DNA from: Amphiura filiformis
Taxonomy: Eukaryota; Echinodermata; Ophiuroidea; Amphilepidida; Amphiuridae
Length of the DNA stretch: 64,000 nt
Direction: 5' to 3'
Assembly: GCF_039555335.1 (NCBI RefSeq)
Contig: NC_092644.1
Location: 50,729,281 to 50,793,280, forward strand
The notes under the pieces are model-generated. The model made no database searches and had not been told where the DNA came from. It saw only the letters and a program-made list of their open reading frames with translations. Positions 21,701-36,700 of the stretch are shown piece after piece (within the stretch, counting starts at the first letter, position 1; each line of letters opens with the position of its first letter). Position numbers and translations under genes: made by a program.

Positions 21701-24700
21701 AAGTTCATATTCTTGGGGTATTGTTATGGGGCTGTTAGTTGCCAAACAACCCGGGATGTTCGTTTCTTTACAGCTAGCAGGAGGAAAATGTCCCAACTTT
21801 GAAATAAACTTAAGATTGTGTTTCCACAGTTAAGTAACAAGTAATAGCAAACACCCCCCCCCCTGTCTCCCACACACACACCCCATATGTAATAAAGACT
21901 CAAACTAGGCAATGTTTGGGCCCCACTTGACTGTTGACAAATTGTATGACATTATGGAATAATGTTGTGGTAGATAATCTTGCATATGCAATGCATATGA
22001 TACTGTTGATGATTCAATACCAGCTGCAATAGCTGTTGTTAAGGGCTGGGGTATGAACGTTTGGACAGTATTTATTTTGGGACATTAGAACACATCAGAC
22101 ATATCGAATTGCATTCTGAATACGAAGAATGTCATTCTGAGATCAAATAATTTTGATTTTTTGAAATTCGCAATTTAATACACATTTTATGGCAAATCAT
22201 TAAAAATTGATATTTTTGATATTTAACAGTACTCAAGTAAACTTTATAAATCTGATGATTTATACTTAAAGTGTATGTAGGTGGGATGAAAAGCCGACGA
22301 TCAATTGAAAATTGGACCTTTTCAGATTGAATATATGGATTTTTTTCCAAAACACCAAAAAAATTAGGTCTTTTTGGGAAAAAATCCATATCTTCAATAT
22401 GAAAGGTCAAAATTTTCAATTGACGTCGGCTTTTTCTCCTGCTACATACACTTTAAGAATAAAGTGTAAGAATAAGGGAGAGCGTGGCGCAATGGTTAGG
22501 GTACTTGCCTTTAGTGCATGAGGTCCCGGGTTCGATTTCAGTGTGGCGATTTGCTGGGATATTGACTTGGAAAAAAAAAATCTGAAATTAATTGGCAACT
22601 TCTGTAGATTAAATTCAGACTTCCGCTCTCCCCCTGGTTCATTTAGAATTGGGCAAACGAATTATGAAAGTACTCCGTCCTTCGGAGGGGACGTTAACCC
22701 GTCGGTCCCGTGTACAGAGAGCCATACCTGTACATGTATCTCGCAGCCAGTTTCGAAAAGAGTAGGGTGTTAACCCCTGACTGTTCCCAACCCGCCTCGG
22801 TGTTCAAATGGACCCCAATGGAAATAAGCTTCACTAGAGGCTTTCTTGGGTTATCCAGGGTTGTCCAAACCCGAACAAATCAAATCAAATCAAATATATC
22901 ATTAGATTGATATAATTTACTTCGAAGACTGTTATATATCAAAAATTTGAAAAATATCAAATTTTTATAATTTGTCATAAAATTTGTATTATATCTTGAT
23001 TTTCAAAAAATGAAAATTATTTGATATCAGAAAGACATGCTTCGTATTCAGAATGCAATTCGATAGGTCTGAGGTGCTCTCATGTCCCACAAATAATACT
23101 GTTGAAACGCAATAAACGCTCATTCTAGATCCCTTAAGGAAAATAATCAAATTGCCAATAACAAACTTTTGAACTTTATGCTTTGCTCAAACAGCCATGC
23201 AGGAAGAGACACTAAAACTGGTGCTTCTCGCATTGGAGGATGGCGCTGCTCTGTCACGCAAAGTTTTGGTGATGTTTGTGGTACAGAAACTGGAGCAGCA
23301 GTTTCCCCAGGCATCCAAGACCAGTGTGGGTCATGTTGTTCAGTTGCTATACAGAGCATCTTGTTTTAAAGTAACCAAGAGAGAGGAAGAAAGTTCTCTG
23401 ATGCAGCTCAAGGAAGAGGTAAGTTCAAGTTGTCATTTAAAGTAAACTTTTTAATACCTCTGTGCTGCGTGCCGAGCGTTAACACAGAAATGATAAACCA
23501 TCACGCTGATTGGCTGATCAACGGTCATGACCAGTGGATAAAATATAGTACCAGCCCAAGGTTTTAAGCAAGAATATGTGATAACTTGGTTGTAACCTTA
23601 TGTAATCTTAAATCCTATGATACAACATAAAGTCAGTCTCCAACTTATATCACAAACTTTCTCTTTGCAGTTTCGTAATTACGAAGCCCTGAGACGTGAA
23701 CACGATGCCCAGATAGTACAGATAGCAATGGAAGGTGGTTTGCGCATCTCACCAGAGCAGTGGTCATCTCTACTGTATGGAGATCTCAACCACAAGTCTC
23801 ACATGCAGTCTATTATTGACAAGGTAAATTTGCTGCAGAAGTAATTGAACTACTGTAAAACCTCGCCTGCAAGCATATATAGTGTTTTTGATGAAAGCTA
23901 GATTAATATGATACATGCATATATATGCCAATATAATAGATTGGTCTTACAATAATACTTATTTGTATATGCTTAGATCTGTAATTTATTTGCTCAAATT
24001 CCATAATGGCACCTGGATTAATTTATCTTTCATCAGAAGCTCTCTATATGCTTGTAGACGAGGTTTTACGGTATTCCATGTGAAATCTACTATACCCCTG
24101 TGGAAGATTTAAGAAAAGTGTATCACAGAGGGAGTTTGCTTATCAAATTGAATTGTTTGTGGTTAGTTATTTTGAAACCCATACTCCCTCTGTATATGGC
24201 TTTACCTTTCCAAATAGAATAGGCTAATAAGGCAGTTGAATTACAGGTCTTTAAGTGCACATATTTTGATCATTGTGTTATAGTATTTGAGCAAACACTT
24301 TTGTCCATTTACAGTTTCAGTAAAGTGTTACCTATTTTGTTTGTTTATTTGTTTTTATTTTTATTAACAATAGCCAAGCTTTATGCAGAGCTGCCAACTC
24401 TTCTTGATCCTGCAGAAGACTTCCTCATTTGCCGACAATCTTCTGTCTTTTGCAAAACATATTAAATCTTCTGCATTTGCAGCCATCTGGCTAAATCTTC
24501 TGCATTTGCAGCCATCTGGCTAAAAAATCAAAACAAAATCAATTATACGCCACTGTCATGTCCTTTTGCAAAAAAAGAAAAGGTTGAGTAACCTTGGAAA
24601 GGCATTTTAAGGGTCTCAAAAAGCTAACATCCAGGAGCTTTCGGGCCGTTGCCCTTGGCACGTAAGGGCATCTTGAGCTTTTTTACACTTCACAGAAATC

Positions 24701-27700
24701 TTCTGCATTTACATATTCCAATGTTGGCAGCTCTGCTTTATGTCATTTTAGATATTTCTTGTGATTATTGTACAACATAATTGAATTCAGTTCAAGTAAT
24801 ATTAAAGTAGACACTGATTGAATCTGGACTTTGTTATGTTTAATCCAGCAGCTTCAGACACCGGCATCATTTACCTCCAGCATACAAGAGCTAACCATCG
24901 CTTTACAGAGATCTGGTGACCCAGCCAATCTTGGTAAACTGAGAGACCATCTCAAACTATTGGCCAATATCAATCCTATTCCAGGTAAACTGTCCTGACA
25001 TTTATCTCAGATAAGAATTAACTATGCTAACATGGCAGGGTCCGACTTCTCTACTTTAGTTCTATGGTTATTTCCAATCACCTCAAACTATTGGTAAATA
25101 TCAACCCTGCTTATATGTGTAAGCCTATAGATAATAAGCTTTTGTAATTGTTTTGTTATTATGTGTGTTTGTTTATGCACGGCCCTAAGAAAGAACAACT
25201 TTTGTTGAATTGGGCTCCAGGTTGAAATAAAAAGCCTAATACATTCATTCATTCATTCATTCATATTTTATTTCCATAAAAATCAAAGACATTACACAAA
25301 AAAATATATATAAACACGGTACATATGGAGGAAAAGGCTGGAAGACCAAAAAGGTCGGAAAGTTAGCCTTTCCCTGAAATCAAATGAAATTAACAAAATA
25401 AAATAAACAGGTTGTATCAAAATGATTGGTACCCATCCATTTTGATGTTCATTGAAAAACCCAGCTGCCTCCTCCAAGTGCAATATTGGATACGTTTGTA
25501 ATGTCCAGAATGTATAGTTTATGACTTATTATACAATTAATCTACAACTTATGTGGATCTTATGTTGAATTTTGATGTGCCAGACTCATCCATTATCAAT
25601 GAAAGCTGATGGGTACCAATCATTTTGATACAGCTTTTGTACTATGTTGTATTCCAGTCAGTGGTCATGGCAGTTATCTGAGCCATAATTAACTACTGAC
25701 TTTTAAATTATTATTTAAAGATTTTCTGTACAAAATATTTTGTCTAACTGCATCTCCATATGATCCAATATAAATATGTGATGATTTGTCATAGGCCTAA
25801 TACCATAAAAACTTGATAGTTAGCACATGTGCTTACTATCCAGCACTTTTAAAAACATGCAAAAATGAAGAGCATCACCTAAGTGAAAAGGGTTTTGAGC
25901 AAATCATTGATACACATAGTTAGATACGAACAAGTAAACCTGCAAATTTGTGTCTTAACCCCATTAACTCAGTTGGTGAAGCGCTGGACTTTGGTACAAT
26001 TTGCATGTTTTTAAAAGCGCTTGATAGTAAGCACATATGCTACAAGTTTTTACGGTATATCATGTCTATCATGTAAGTAACCTGCTCTGAAAGTGTCAAT
26101 TCCTTATCCTTGGTGTACTAGGCCATATTTGATAGTCTTATCTTGTGATAAGTACAAACATAGTTTTATTTTGATTTTTGATGTCAGATCTTGTCTTTAT
26201 CAGATTGATTTCACATTTTGCCATTTGTCTGCTTCAATAGGACTTCTATACTTTGATCAGCTCATAATCGGCGGGAATTGTTAAGCTTTTACCACTACGC
26301 CGAAAAGTAGACCCACTTTAAGAGTGATTTAGTTGATCCGTTTGATCTATATTGTGTGTGTTAAATAAAGTAGATAAAGTATAAGACTTCAAGTAATAAT
26401 TTGTGATGCTTCTGGCGAGATGTCACAAGGCAATTCTCAAAATAAAATAAATTGATATTAATCCGCGATGTTATAAGGCTTGTCGTTTACGAGCTGATCA
26501 AACTATATACTCTATATGTTCCAAAAATGCACAAACCTGAATTTGAGGATGTTTAACTGTTCTGGTTCAGTAACTTGCTGTAGAAGCTATTAATGCTATG
26601 GTTTGTCACACACACATTGTTTTTATACTGTTTTGTTCAAAGAACAGGAACTGAAATATGATCTTTTGTGACGTAAATGCGATCTTTTGTGATGCATTTC
26701 CATGGAAATCCAACAGGGAAGAACGAAAATTGTTTTTCTTAGTAAGAATTTTCATCACATATATCATTTTTAATATAAATTTCATTTATAATTCTTTTCA
26801 ACCTGAATTTTATGCATTATATTTATAATGTTGGCATGTATTACTACTAATATTTTGTGTTTTTTGTGAAAGACTAACAAATTTGACATAAATCGTCAGG
26901 CTTTAATTGGTATATTTTATTCATGTGTTACAGAACTAGAACTACCAGCCTGGGAGGATGTTGAATACGCTATGATTTCAACCAAGATAGTAGTCCATGG
27001 CTTAGTTGAGTTTATCTCCCATCACAGCCACACTAAAAAGATACTTGAACAACAGGTAGGTTAACCAAGAAAATTTAAAAACTTCCAACAGAAACGGAAG
27101 GCAAATGAATATATTTTTATCAGCTATTATATTCGGTAACCAACTGTCACCATCCTCGGGCAGTAAGGCTACCAATAGGTAGGCTGGTAATCTGCTACTT
27201 ACAGGGGTATACAGTCACTTGCCAGCAAAAATAGATTTCAATTTGAATATCAAGCAAATTCAAGTAGGTTTATCCACTTGTGTATCAGTTTCAACTGAAA
27301 TTCAACACAGGTATTTACGTTTTTTATTTTGATGTCTATACACAAACAGCCTCATCAGTAGGACTCCAGTGATGAACCGGTTTAAATGTATGTTCTTTTG
27401 TCAACCTTATATGACCTTTTGTCGACGTTTGATGTCCTTTTGCTGACCCTTAATCACGGTTGAGCACTGGAACATGTTTTCTGATTTCAATGACTTCTTG
27501 CTCAGGACAAGGTATTTTTAAGGTGTTTTCAGGGTCAAAAGCTTTACTCCAAATATACTCCAGCGCTCAACTGTCATCAAGGACTTGAGTGCCCTTCATT
27601 ATATAATTTTGATTATCTGGCTCTTCTTCATCACAGAGAGTGTTTGCTTGCAAATGTAGTCTGCTCTTGGGATGCCTAGAGCACTTGCAGTACTGTTTTC

Positions 27701-30700
27701 ATCTGCCTTTGATCTCTGTCCCTTCAGTCAGAACTCTCCCATTCTCACCCTAAAATAAGGGTGAATGTGAATGGTTAACATAAATTATGATCTTTATTTT
27801 GTATTTCCTTCCTTGTAGCAAACCCAAAACATCAAATACAAGACAAGTATGTGCCGTGACATCACACAAAAAGGAGGTTGCCCTCGTGGCAATAACTGCA
27901 CCTTTGCTCACTGTGAAGATGAACTGGACAAGTAAGTTGGCAATGGGCTTTGTTAGACAGTGGTGAGGGGGATGGGGAGAGACTAAAATAGGCTGATTTG
28001 CATGATTTTGTAGATGAAAGGGGTGGTCTCACTCTTCCCACCCCTGCCTTAAAAATGTTGTTCAAATGCAAACTTGAAACCAGACACGAGTCATAGCTAC
28101 ACTGTAATAAAGCCACGATTTCTCTGTGTTACAAAATTTAAAATCTGTGTTACAAATTGGACGATTTCCGTGATTTTCCGTTTTCCACTATAAAGCACTG
28201 AAAAGTTAAAACAAACATGTTTTAAAAGTGTATTTTGATTTACCTTTTAGTGTAGTATGGCCAGAATCTTGCATTGTTGACCTAGAGTTAATGCTAGAAT
28301 GGATTGTTTATTGGTTGATTACTGCTATATAATCACTTTTCTTTGTTTTATTTTGCACAACACAAAACAACATTTTACACAGTTTTTCACTATTTTGTGG
28401 CATTTTCAAATTTCTGTGAGCAAACCCCGAATTCCGTGAATTTTTCTGTTCTTCCGTATCGCCGAGAAATCGTGGCTTTACACTATAGGAACCTTCACAA
28501 CCCATATAATGAGTAATGCCCCTCAAATCAGTATTATTGTACAATATATTATATTTAAGTAAATTAGACCATAATTCAACATTTTGTGTAGCCAGTTGCT
28601 TCAAAAATGAAATGTATATGTGATTAAGTAGTCAAAACCAATGCTTCACAAGTCAAGTACATATTTTGTCTTTCTGTAATCAAGCCACAGTTGTTTCTTT
28701 CTTTCACTCAAGGTACCGTTCCAAAAGTAGACGTTTGCTTTCTACCATCAACCGTCAGAATAGCAACCAGAGTGTGCGGTCTACCATGTCACAGTCATCT
28801 ATGATTGGTGGGAGAATGTTGTCACGTGGCATGTCGAGTCCCCCATTGGATAAATACATAAATACAGCTGCAATAGTAGACCCAGAGGCAGATGATGGAC
28901 TCATCAATGAGAGGAAGATGACAAGGTTGGTATTAAGGCCCAACTAATAATAGGATTGGATGTTGGATCGACCCGATATATGTGTTATTGGTAAACTATT
29001 GGATCAGCAGAAATGTGTTAACCCCCTGAGCACTACCTGCCGATCTAGTATTACCTCTGATTGGTCAATTACATGATATCTTCACTTCAATCACCAATCA
29101 GAATGGAGCTTTGCAAATAATTCATCCCAATTTTTTTGCGTGGTGAAATTATTCTAACAATGTTGCTGATTGGGCCAATTGATAATGAAAACTTCTTTTT
29201 GGCCAATCGGCAAGTAGTTCTCAAGGGGTTAATGCTTGCCAAGAATGCTTACCAATATCATGATGAGTCTACTCCATCCTTACAGGTTGCATTGTTTTGA
29301 TAGGGGTTTGATATAGACATTCATCATTATGTCTATTCCATCCTCACCTGAAAATGTGTGCAAAATCAGTGAACTTCCCTGTTGACTTCCCTTTCAATCA
29401 GTGTCAAATTTATAAGAAATTATTGACCATTTTAATTTCAGGGATGCTGTTTTGGGGTACAGTCCACATCATGGCGTAATCTCTCCAGAGCCTGATGAAC
29501 GACCTGGTAAATATCCACCACACGCTATGGGAGACATGCAAGTACCATATAGACCACCTGACCATTATGGTAAGTTTGAAGTCCTCATAGATCCTCATAG
29601 AGTAATAGCTACTCCCCATTCTAGAAAAATACTGAGATTAAAAAAATATTATTGTTTTGCCAAAATAAACAGCTAAACTCATTTAGTTAATTCTAATTGG
29701 CAATAAAAGTTCAATTTCACTGTTTGGCCAAATTTATGAACCAAAAATGTGCATTTTAGGGTGTTTTTCACATGCTGTGATAATCAAGTCTAAAGACTTG
29801 TTATAAGTCTAATATCAATTTATTCATTCTGATTTTTGGAAAAGACATGTTTCATTCTTATAACTAATCGTTAACTAAAGTAACACAAAAAAGTGAAAAT
29901 TAGAGCAAAATTGCCAAAAATGTTAGAAAATATTTTTTTTTCAGATTTGTCAGATTTTGGTGAAATTTTAGGGTAATTTTAACCTCCAGAAAAAAAATGT
30001 GCAGCCGACCAACCTACTTGAAAGGTTTGTCTGCCTGTAGAACAGGGTGTGTTTTTTGGTCACCTAATGTACAATTTTACAATATGTAATGGTTAAATTT
30101 TTCAAACCTGATTCATTTTGGCATATTTGTAATTTTTACATTTCCTAACTTACACTTAAATGGGTTGGTCATGTCAACAGAGCAATTTGGACATCATTTT
30201 TATTTTCAGACATGAAGTTCCCCATAGAACTCCACTTAAACAGCTAACATAAGACGATGGGTATTTCTTTCACTTGACCTTGTTATTGCGGCTTAAAATG
30301 GACAAAAATCATCCCTGACAGTTATAACAGCAAAATTAAAATATGCTGGAATTCATATATAATGGCTTTAAATACTAACTATTCACCTTATGCCCTATTT
30401 GTATTTAATAGATCAATATGGTAGGGATCGTCATGGTTACCCAACTGGAATGCCACCTACTCCCAGCACACCGCCACCACATCCCTCGTCTACCACTCAG
30501 TATGGACGCATGCTGCATGGTGTCCCAAAAGACCAGTATATAACCAAACCACCTGTATACAGACACCAAGATAGTGGAGACGATTACATGCATCCACCAC
30601 ATGTTATCAACAGAGAGTCTCATCCTTCACCCCTCCACTATGAAGGGGTCAGGAGGGTGCCGGATCATCCAGGGCCAATGCTCAGATACCCATCTCCCCT

Positions 30701-33700
30701 GCACTCTGATCATGACACAGATCGTTATCATCATGGACACTTGTTGAGCGACAAGTCGGATGGATTTCAGGAGGATCTGTCGGCTTTCTCAAGACATGAC
30801 AACGGGTGGACAAAGAGTGAAGAGTTGGAATATCCGTTACAAGATTTAGAGAGGAATGAAAAGGTCTGTTGAAATGTTCTTGAGATGAAAATGTTAAAAT
30901 TGTGTCTAGGTTTGAAGTGGTAATTAAAGAATAAATAATAGTAAATTTTGTTTTTACTTTTTACTATCCTCTATCCTATGTATAGGAGTTGTGAGTAGAT
31001 TTTTTTTATATTTAGCAAAAATTAAGTTACCAGCATGAAAACTCCCCTTATTCTAAAATGAACAAAACTTGCTTACAACTTCAGTTGTGCTTACTACGAT
31101 CATGTACATGTATTACGCAGTAGGCCTATGCTTGCATCATGCTACATGCTACAAGCCTCAACAAGCTTGTTACATGTACATGATGACATGGTCTATCACC
31201 TCATAGACAACACCCAGGAACAAATCAAATTTTAGTGCATAAACAAAACAAGCTAACCGCACCCACTGACTAAGGATGGCAATTAACATGTCCTTTTCCT
31301 TTTTCTGTTTAGGCACACGATAAAACAAAGATGAGGCCATTTCTAAATAGCATAGAAACACCAGCTAACATCCCAACCAACCTGGTAGAGCTACAACAAC
31401 GCCAGAAAGAAATTGTTGCCAAACTCAACGATTACCAAGTGAAATCCCCTTGGGAGCATTCTGCTCTTACTACAGTAGTATCATCCAACCAAGGAAGGCC
31501 TAAAAGCTCTGTTGTAATTGACGAGGCAAGGAGACGCCCCGCCCATACAACGTCAAGGCACATCAAGCTACGATGCAACCCACGGATATAAGTACTTTGA
31601 TCCCTGGACAAGCACGGCACCTTTTGTGTTCTTTAAGCCAGTCAAAGAACTTAATACAAAGTATACAATGACAGTAAGCAAGTCGCAAATCAAACATGTT
31701 TCTGCCAATGAAACTGAACAGATGGCACTAGAGAAACCACACCAAGGTAAAGAACATCCAGAATTCACTAATATGGACTTAGCAGAGCTGAAGAAAACCT
31801 TGGAGAAAGTTAAGTTGCAAGATCACCACACTGGTTGCACACATTTTGAGCGTAGCCAAGAGCTTAACCAAGAACTGAAGAGGCGAGAGCACTGTGGAAG
31901 ACCAGACTTGCCTTGCACCGATCCGTCTCATCATGTTGTCTCCCCATTCATTCAGGAAGAGTACATACCTCAGATATGGGGTCCACCTGTCTCAAGAGCA
32001 TCACGTACATCATTCAAAATTACACCCCCTGTTAAAGTTAATGCAGGACCAACTGGTCCCGGGGGTGGTGCACCATGCACGCCAGTGAGTTTTAATTGGA
32101 ATAATCAGATGGTGCCAGTAGCTGGCCAGTCACCAGTAGCAGATAAAAATTTGGACATGAACATGTTCCATAGAGACACTATCAACAGAGAAGATATCCC
32201 CAGAGACAATGTCCCCAGAGGCGATATCCCCAGAGACACTGTCCCCAGGGACGAACCTAGAGACGCTGTCACCAGAGACGCTATCCACAGAGACGCTATC
32301 CACAAAGACGCTATCCACAGAGAAAGTATCCACAGGGAGGCAGTGATTGTGACTTCAGTGGAGCAGAGGTAGGTAGCTTAAAAAATTGGTAAATGAATTT
32401 GCCTAGTGAAGACTGTACAATAATTGCATCCACTACAAGAGATAGGAGTTGGCAGGGTTGGGATTATGGTTGTGTGTGGTGTTGCTCCATTGTCAAGTAT
32501 CATGTGTGGTAAATGGCCTTGAAATTCACTAAATCTTATACAATCTGCATAAAATTACTTGTTATCAATTCAGTGTCAATATTGCTACTTTATGGAAGGA
32601 ATAATTCAGACATTAAAGCAGGGCTTGTCAATTATAATTACTGCTGGGTCATGGAGGGCCAACTACATGTCAAAGATCTGTGTTTGAGGGCTAAATCACT
32701 GACCCGTCTTTGAAATCAGAGACGTCCGTGAATTACGAGTGCCTCCGAACTGATATCTTCCACAATTGGAATGAGTATTTCAAATGGAAGTTACCAAATT
32801 GTCTATTCTACTTGAAACCCATACTCCCTCTGTGGCAAACTTTAGCTACATATTCCACAAGGAGAGTGTGGCTTTCAAATGGAATACCGTAAAACCCTGT
32901 CTACAAGCATATAGTGTGCTTCTGATGAAAGCTACATTAATCCAGTCGCCATTATGGAGTTTGAGCAAATTAATTACGGATCCAAGCATATACAAACAAG
33001 TATTATTTTAAGACCGATCTATTATATTGGTATATTAACGCTTGCTTCGAATTAATTAAGCTTTTATAAAAAACACTATATATGCTTGTAGACGGGGTTT
33101 TACGGTAGTCCAATTACTATGATACAGCCTTTAGTGCATCCGAAGTTTCGTAAAGTTTAGTGAAATGGACCCCTGGTGATTGATAAAGATTTGCCTTCCT
33201 GGAAATGAATGGATCAGTGTACGTTTTATAAGTAGTTAAGATGATTAAATGTGGTTAAAATGAAAGAAATGAAGAGGGAAAAACAATTGGGTGGGACGTA
33301 GTGAATATCTTTTTTTTACTTTTGCTTTATCTTTGCATTCCATGTTTCATATTTCTGTTTCATGTTTCATATCTCTCTTGTTTCATATTTCTGCAGAAAT
33401 GAATCTGGAAATCCAGTTAAGACTCAACTAGAGTTGGAACATGAGTTGGCTCAAGTCAAAACAAAGATTGCCCAACAAAAGACTGCCAAGGTAAGATTTT
33501 TTCCACAAAAAAAAATGGTTTTGACATTTGACCAAAAATTCCATTTCGAAACGGCTGCAAGTGTAGACTATGAAATACAAGCCCTGATTTGTAAGCTAGC
33601 ACATAAGTGATTGGTGCATGGGTATGTAACAAAGGCATATTAACCAATCAGAACATTGCATACAAAAGTGCTAGGTACCCTGCAAGAATCATCAATGGCT

Positions 33701-36700
33701 GCCATTCATGCATCGAGCAGTGAATGCCAGCAAAGACAATAGTTTCATGATCAGTTTGAGCATGGAATTTTTAAATATGGCTTGGACTTTGTCAACTCAA
33801 AGTTCCAAAACAGATCACAAAGGAAGCAATCCTTCAAACCAGAGTATTCCATGAAATGGAAATTCATACAATCATCTCAGAAAGGAGAAAATCATGCACG
33901 ATGTGCAATTTGTAGTGTGGATTTTCAGCATTGCTCACATGTACAAGTTGCAGTGGATCGTATAACATTGTACATAAGCTGGCCAACGCTTGATATTTTT
34001 GGAAAATGTGTTTTTTTATTGAAAAATGTGACTTTTGGGATTTCAGAATACAGTTATTTTGTGATCTCAAAGGTTGGCAGGTCTGCCTTCTCTAATTCTA
34101 AGAATAAGAGAGGTCTAGTAATAACTACATCTTTGTGAGAGCCATTTCAATTTGTAACCTCCTTTATGGAAGCATTTGGTCATAGATGAAAGAGACATAA
34201 ATCACAAGTAGTTACACAACGGGTAAAGTCCCTTTGCTTTGATGGAAACTGAGTCTTGCATATTTACGAGAACCTATTGTTTTATCGACTGTGTCCACAA
34301 ATTTTGCTCATAGTTGGATGCCTAAGAGATGCATTTAAACAAATGATTTCAAGACACTGCGCTTTGATAAATATGCGGTCACAGAGTGGGCATAGCATTT
34401 TCCAGTTCACACTCCATGGAACTATTGGCCGTCATTAACAGATGATGCTGGACTTTGCCATTTGGTGCACCATCTATTTCTTACTACAGTCTAAGAAAAA
34501 TTGTTGGAACAGTTTAAAAGATCTTAATGGATATGTCCCCCTTCTACCCCGTACTATGTTATAATGCATAACTTGCTCATCTTCACCATATCTTCTCCCA
34601 ACATTGATTGGTGGGGATAGCGGAGGGCGTCTATGGAAGATGAACATTGAGGCAACACTATTATAATTCTTGGTTTCCAGAAGAACATGGGAATTAGAGT
34701 AAGTGTTCAAACACATTTTTCTAAGATTATAGCCTATGTATCTGGTTCTTAAAAGAAACATGAATACATGGTTTTTACTGTACTATTTTTTGCAGACGGC
34801 TAATGATGCATTTTTGATACAGCGTGAGAGCAGGGCGTTGGGAGAGACACGTCTATCTATGCCCCCACCGGACATAACACACCTGCAGGTAGGTCATTAG
34901 TTATTTAATTTTGTGGAATTTCTGTTAAGTGTATAAAAACAAATAAAAACAGTCGGCTCTCAACACGCGATATTCAAAATTCCTGCGCTGAAATTGTCTA
35001 AGTGCAATGACGTAATGGTTATTTGTGCTCAATTATCGTCAGCCTTCATTGTATTACTGGGACGTCATTGCGCTCAACAATTTCGGCGCCCGTGAATATT
35101 GAATATCTCGTTTTGAGAGACAGATGTTTTTATTTGTTTTTATGGTCATTATGAGTTTGTTTTAAATAAAACCATGTGATTCGTGCTTGATAATTATTTT
35201 TCTTACACATAAGGCATACTGTTGTGATTGCCGGAGACCACTTTTACAGTACACTTGAAAAAGATTTGCAGATGTGTTTGTAGGATTTGGTGCATGACAA
35301 TCCTGCATAAATAGGTTACTAACAATTGTAGCAAACAAGAAGACTCACAATAGTTGTTACTAGATGTAATGTGATTTAATGGAAAGAATGTACTTTTTGT
35401 GTGTTGTTATTTTCATGCCAAAATTCCCAAAAGATAAAACTCTTAAAGGGATTCTCCGGCAATCATAACATTATGCTTTATATGTTAGAAAAATAATTAT
35501 CAAGCATGAATCACATTGTTTTATTTAAAACGAACTCATATTGATAAACATGTAAAAGTCCAATTATGCCATTTCATTGATATCTTTTTCTGATAATTTC
35601 ATTTAGGTTCAGAAAGATATGGAAATAGCCAAGAGACTACAAAGTGAAGAGTTCAAGGGTGCCAGGCCGCTGTCACCTGACTCACCTAACACCTTCACCA
35701 TGGATCAAGACTTTCCACCTCTGGACAGGGACATTTTGGTAAGTTTTAGAATCAAAAGAATTACGGCAGATGTGTGTCCAATCTATGATGAATCAGAGAG
35801 TTGGTAAACTAGTTGGGATAAAAAGTTTGTAAAACCATTTAAGATATCTCAAATGGGGTTCATACTGGCATGTATAGAATTGCTGGCGTTAAAAAGTGTA
35901 ATAATTCAACTTAAACCGTGAAGTAGGTAAAACTCCAGTGGATTTGCTGTAACAAATGAGTATTGGAAGTTGGTACAAAATGGAAACAGTTTTGGAGACT
36001 TGGTAAATTGGTAAGTGAAGAAACATTGAGCAGGCTGACTGACACTCGTAATAAAAACTGCAGGTGAGGCGACAAAAAAAACCCACTGTTCTATGGACAG
36101 GGACAAGTAAGGTCATTTAGTCAGGATTTTGTTATTTAAAGTTAATAACTTAAAAATCACAGATGAACGTTGGAAAAATGTGACCAAAAAATCATGCAGC
36201 TAAAATGGTGTTTTTTTAATATTTCTATTCGAACACAAACCTTACTTACCCTCCTTCGTCTCATCATTCATCTCTATCACAGGAGAATCAAGCTAGAGAC
36301 AAGAGACTATTAATACATGAGCAGCAAGCTAGGGACATAAGGCTATCACAGGAGCAGCAAGCTAGAGAGAAGAGACTATTACAGGAGCAGCAAGCTAGGG
36401 ACAAGAAGTTAGCAGAACAAGTCCATCGGTATGAGCAGGAAAGAGCCCAACGTTTTGAGCAGGAAAAAGCCATGAGAATGAGATCATACAACCAGAGACG
36501 TCCACGCTATGATGATGACATGTTGCATCAAGGTCATGCGCAGCAATATCAGCAGCAATGGCAGCAGCAACAGCAAAGTCATCAGCAGCAGCAGCAAAGT
36601 CATCAGCAACGTTATCAGGAGCAACAGATACGACAACAACAAGAGCAGGAAGACCAGATGCTGGCACGACAGGTGGCACGGGATGAGGCTAGAGCCATAG

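Noticed and set aside
25940-25985. tRNA-like words (TTAACTCAGTTGGTGAAGCG)
   Set aside because: An A-box-like start is present but no B box or cloverleaf follows; not a tRNA gene.
33782-34138. 118-codon plus-strand frame in Roquin intron 13
   Set aside because: No similarity to Roquin, no splice sites that keep phase, and exons 13 and 14 already join in phase 0.
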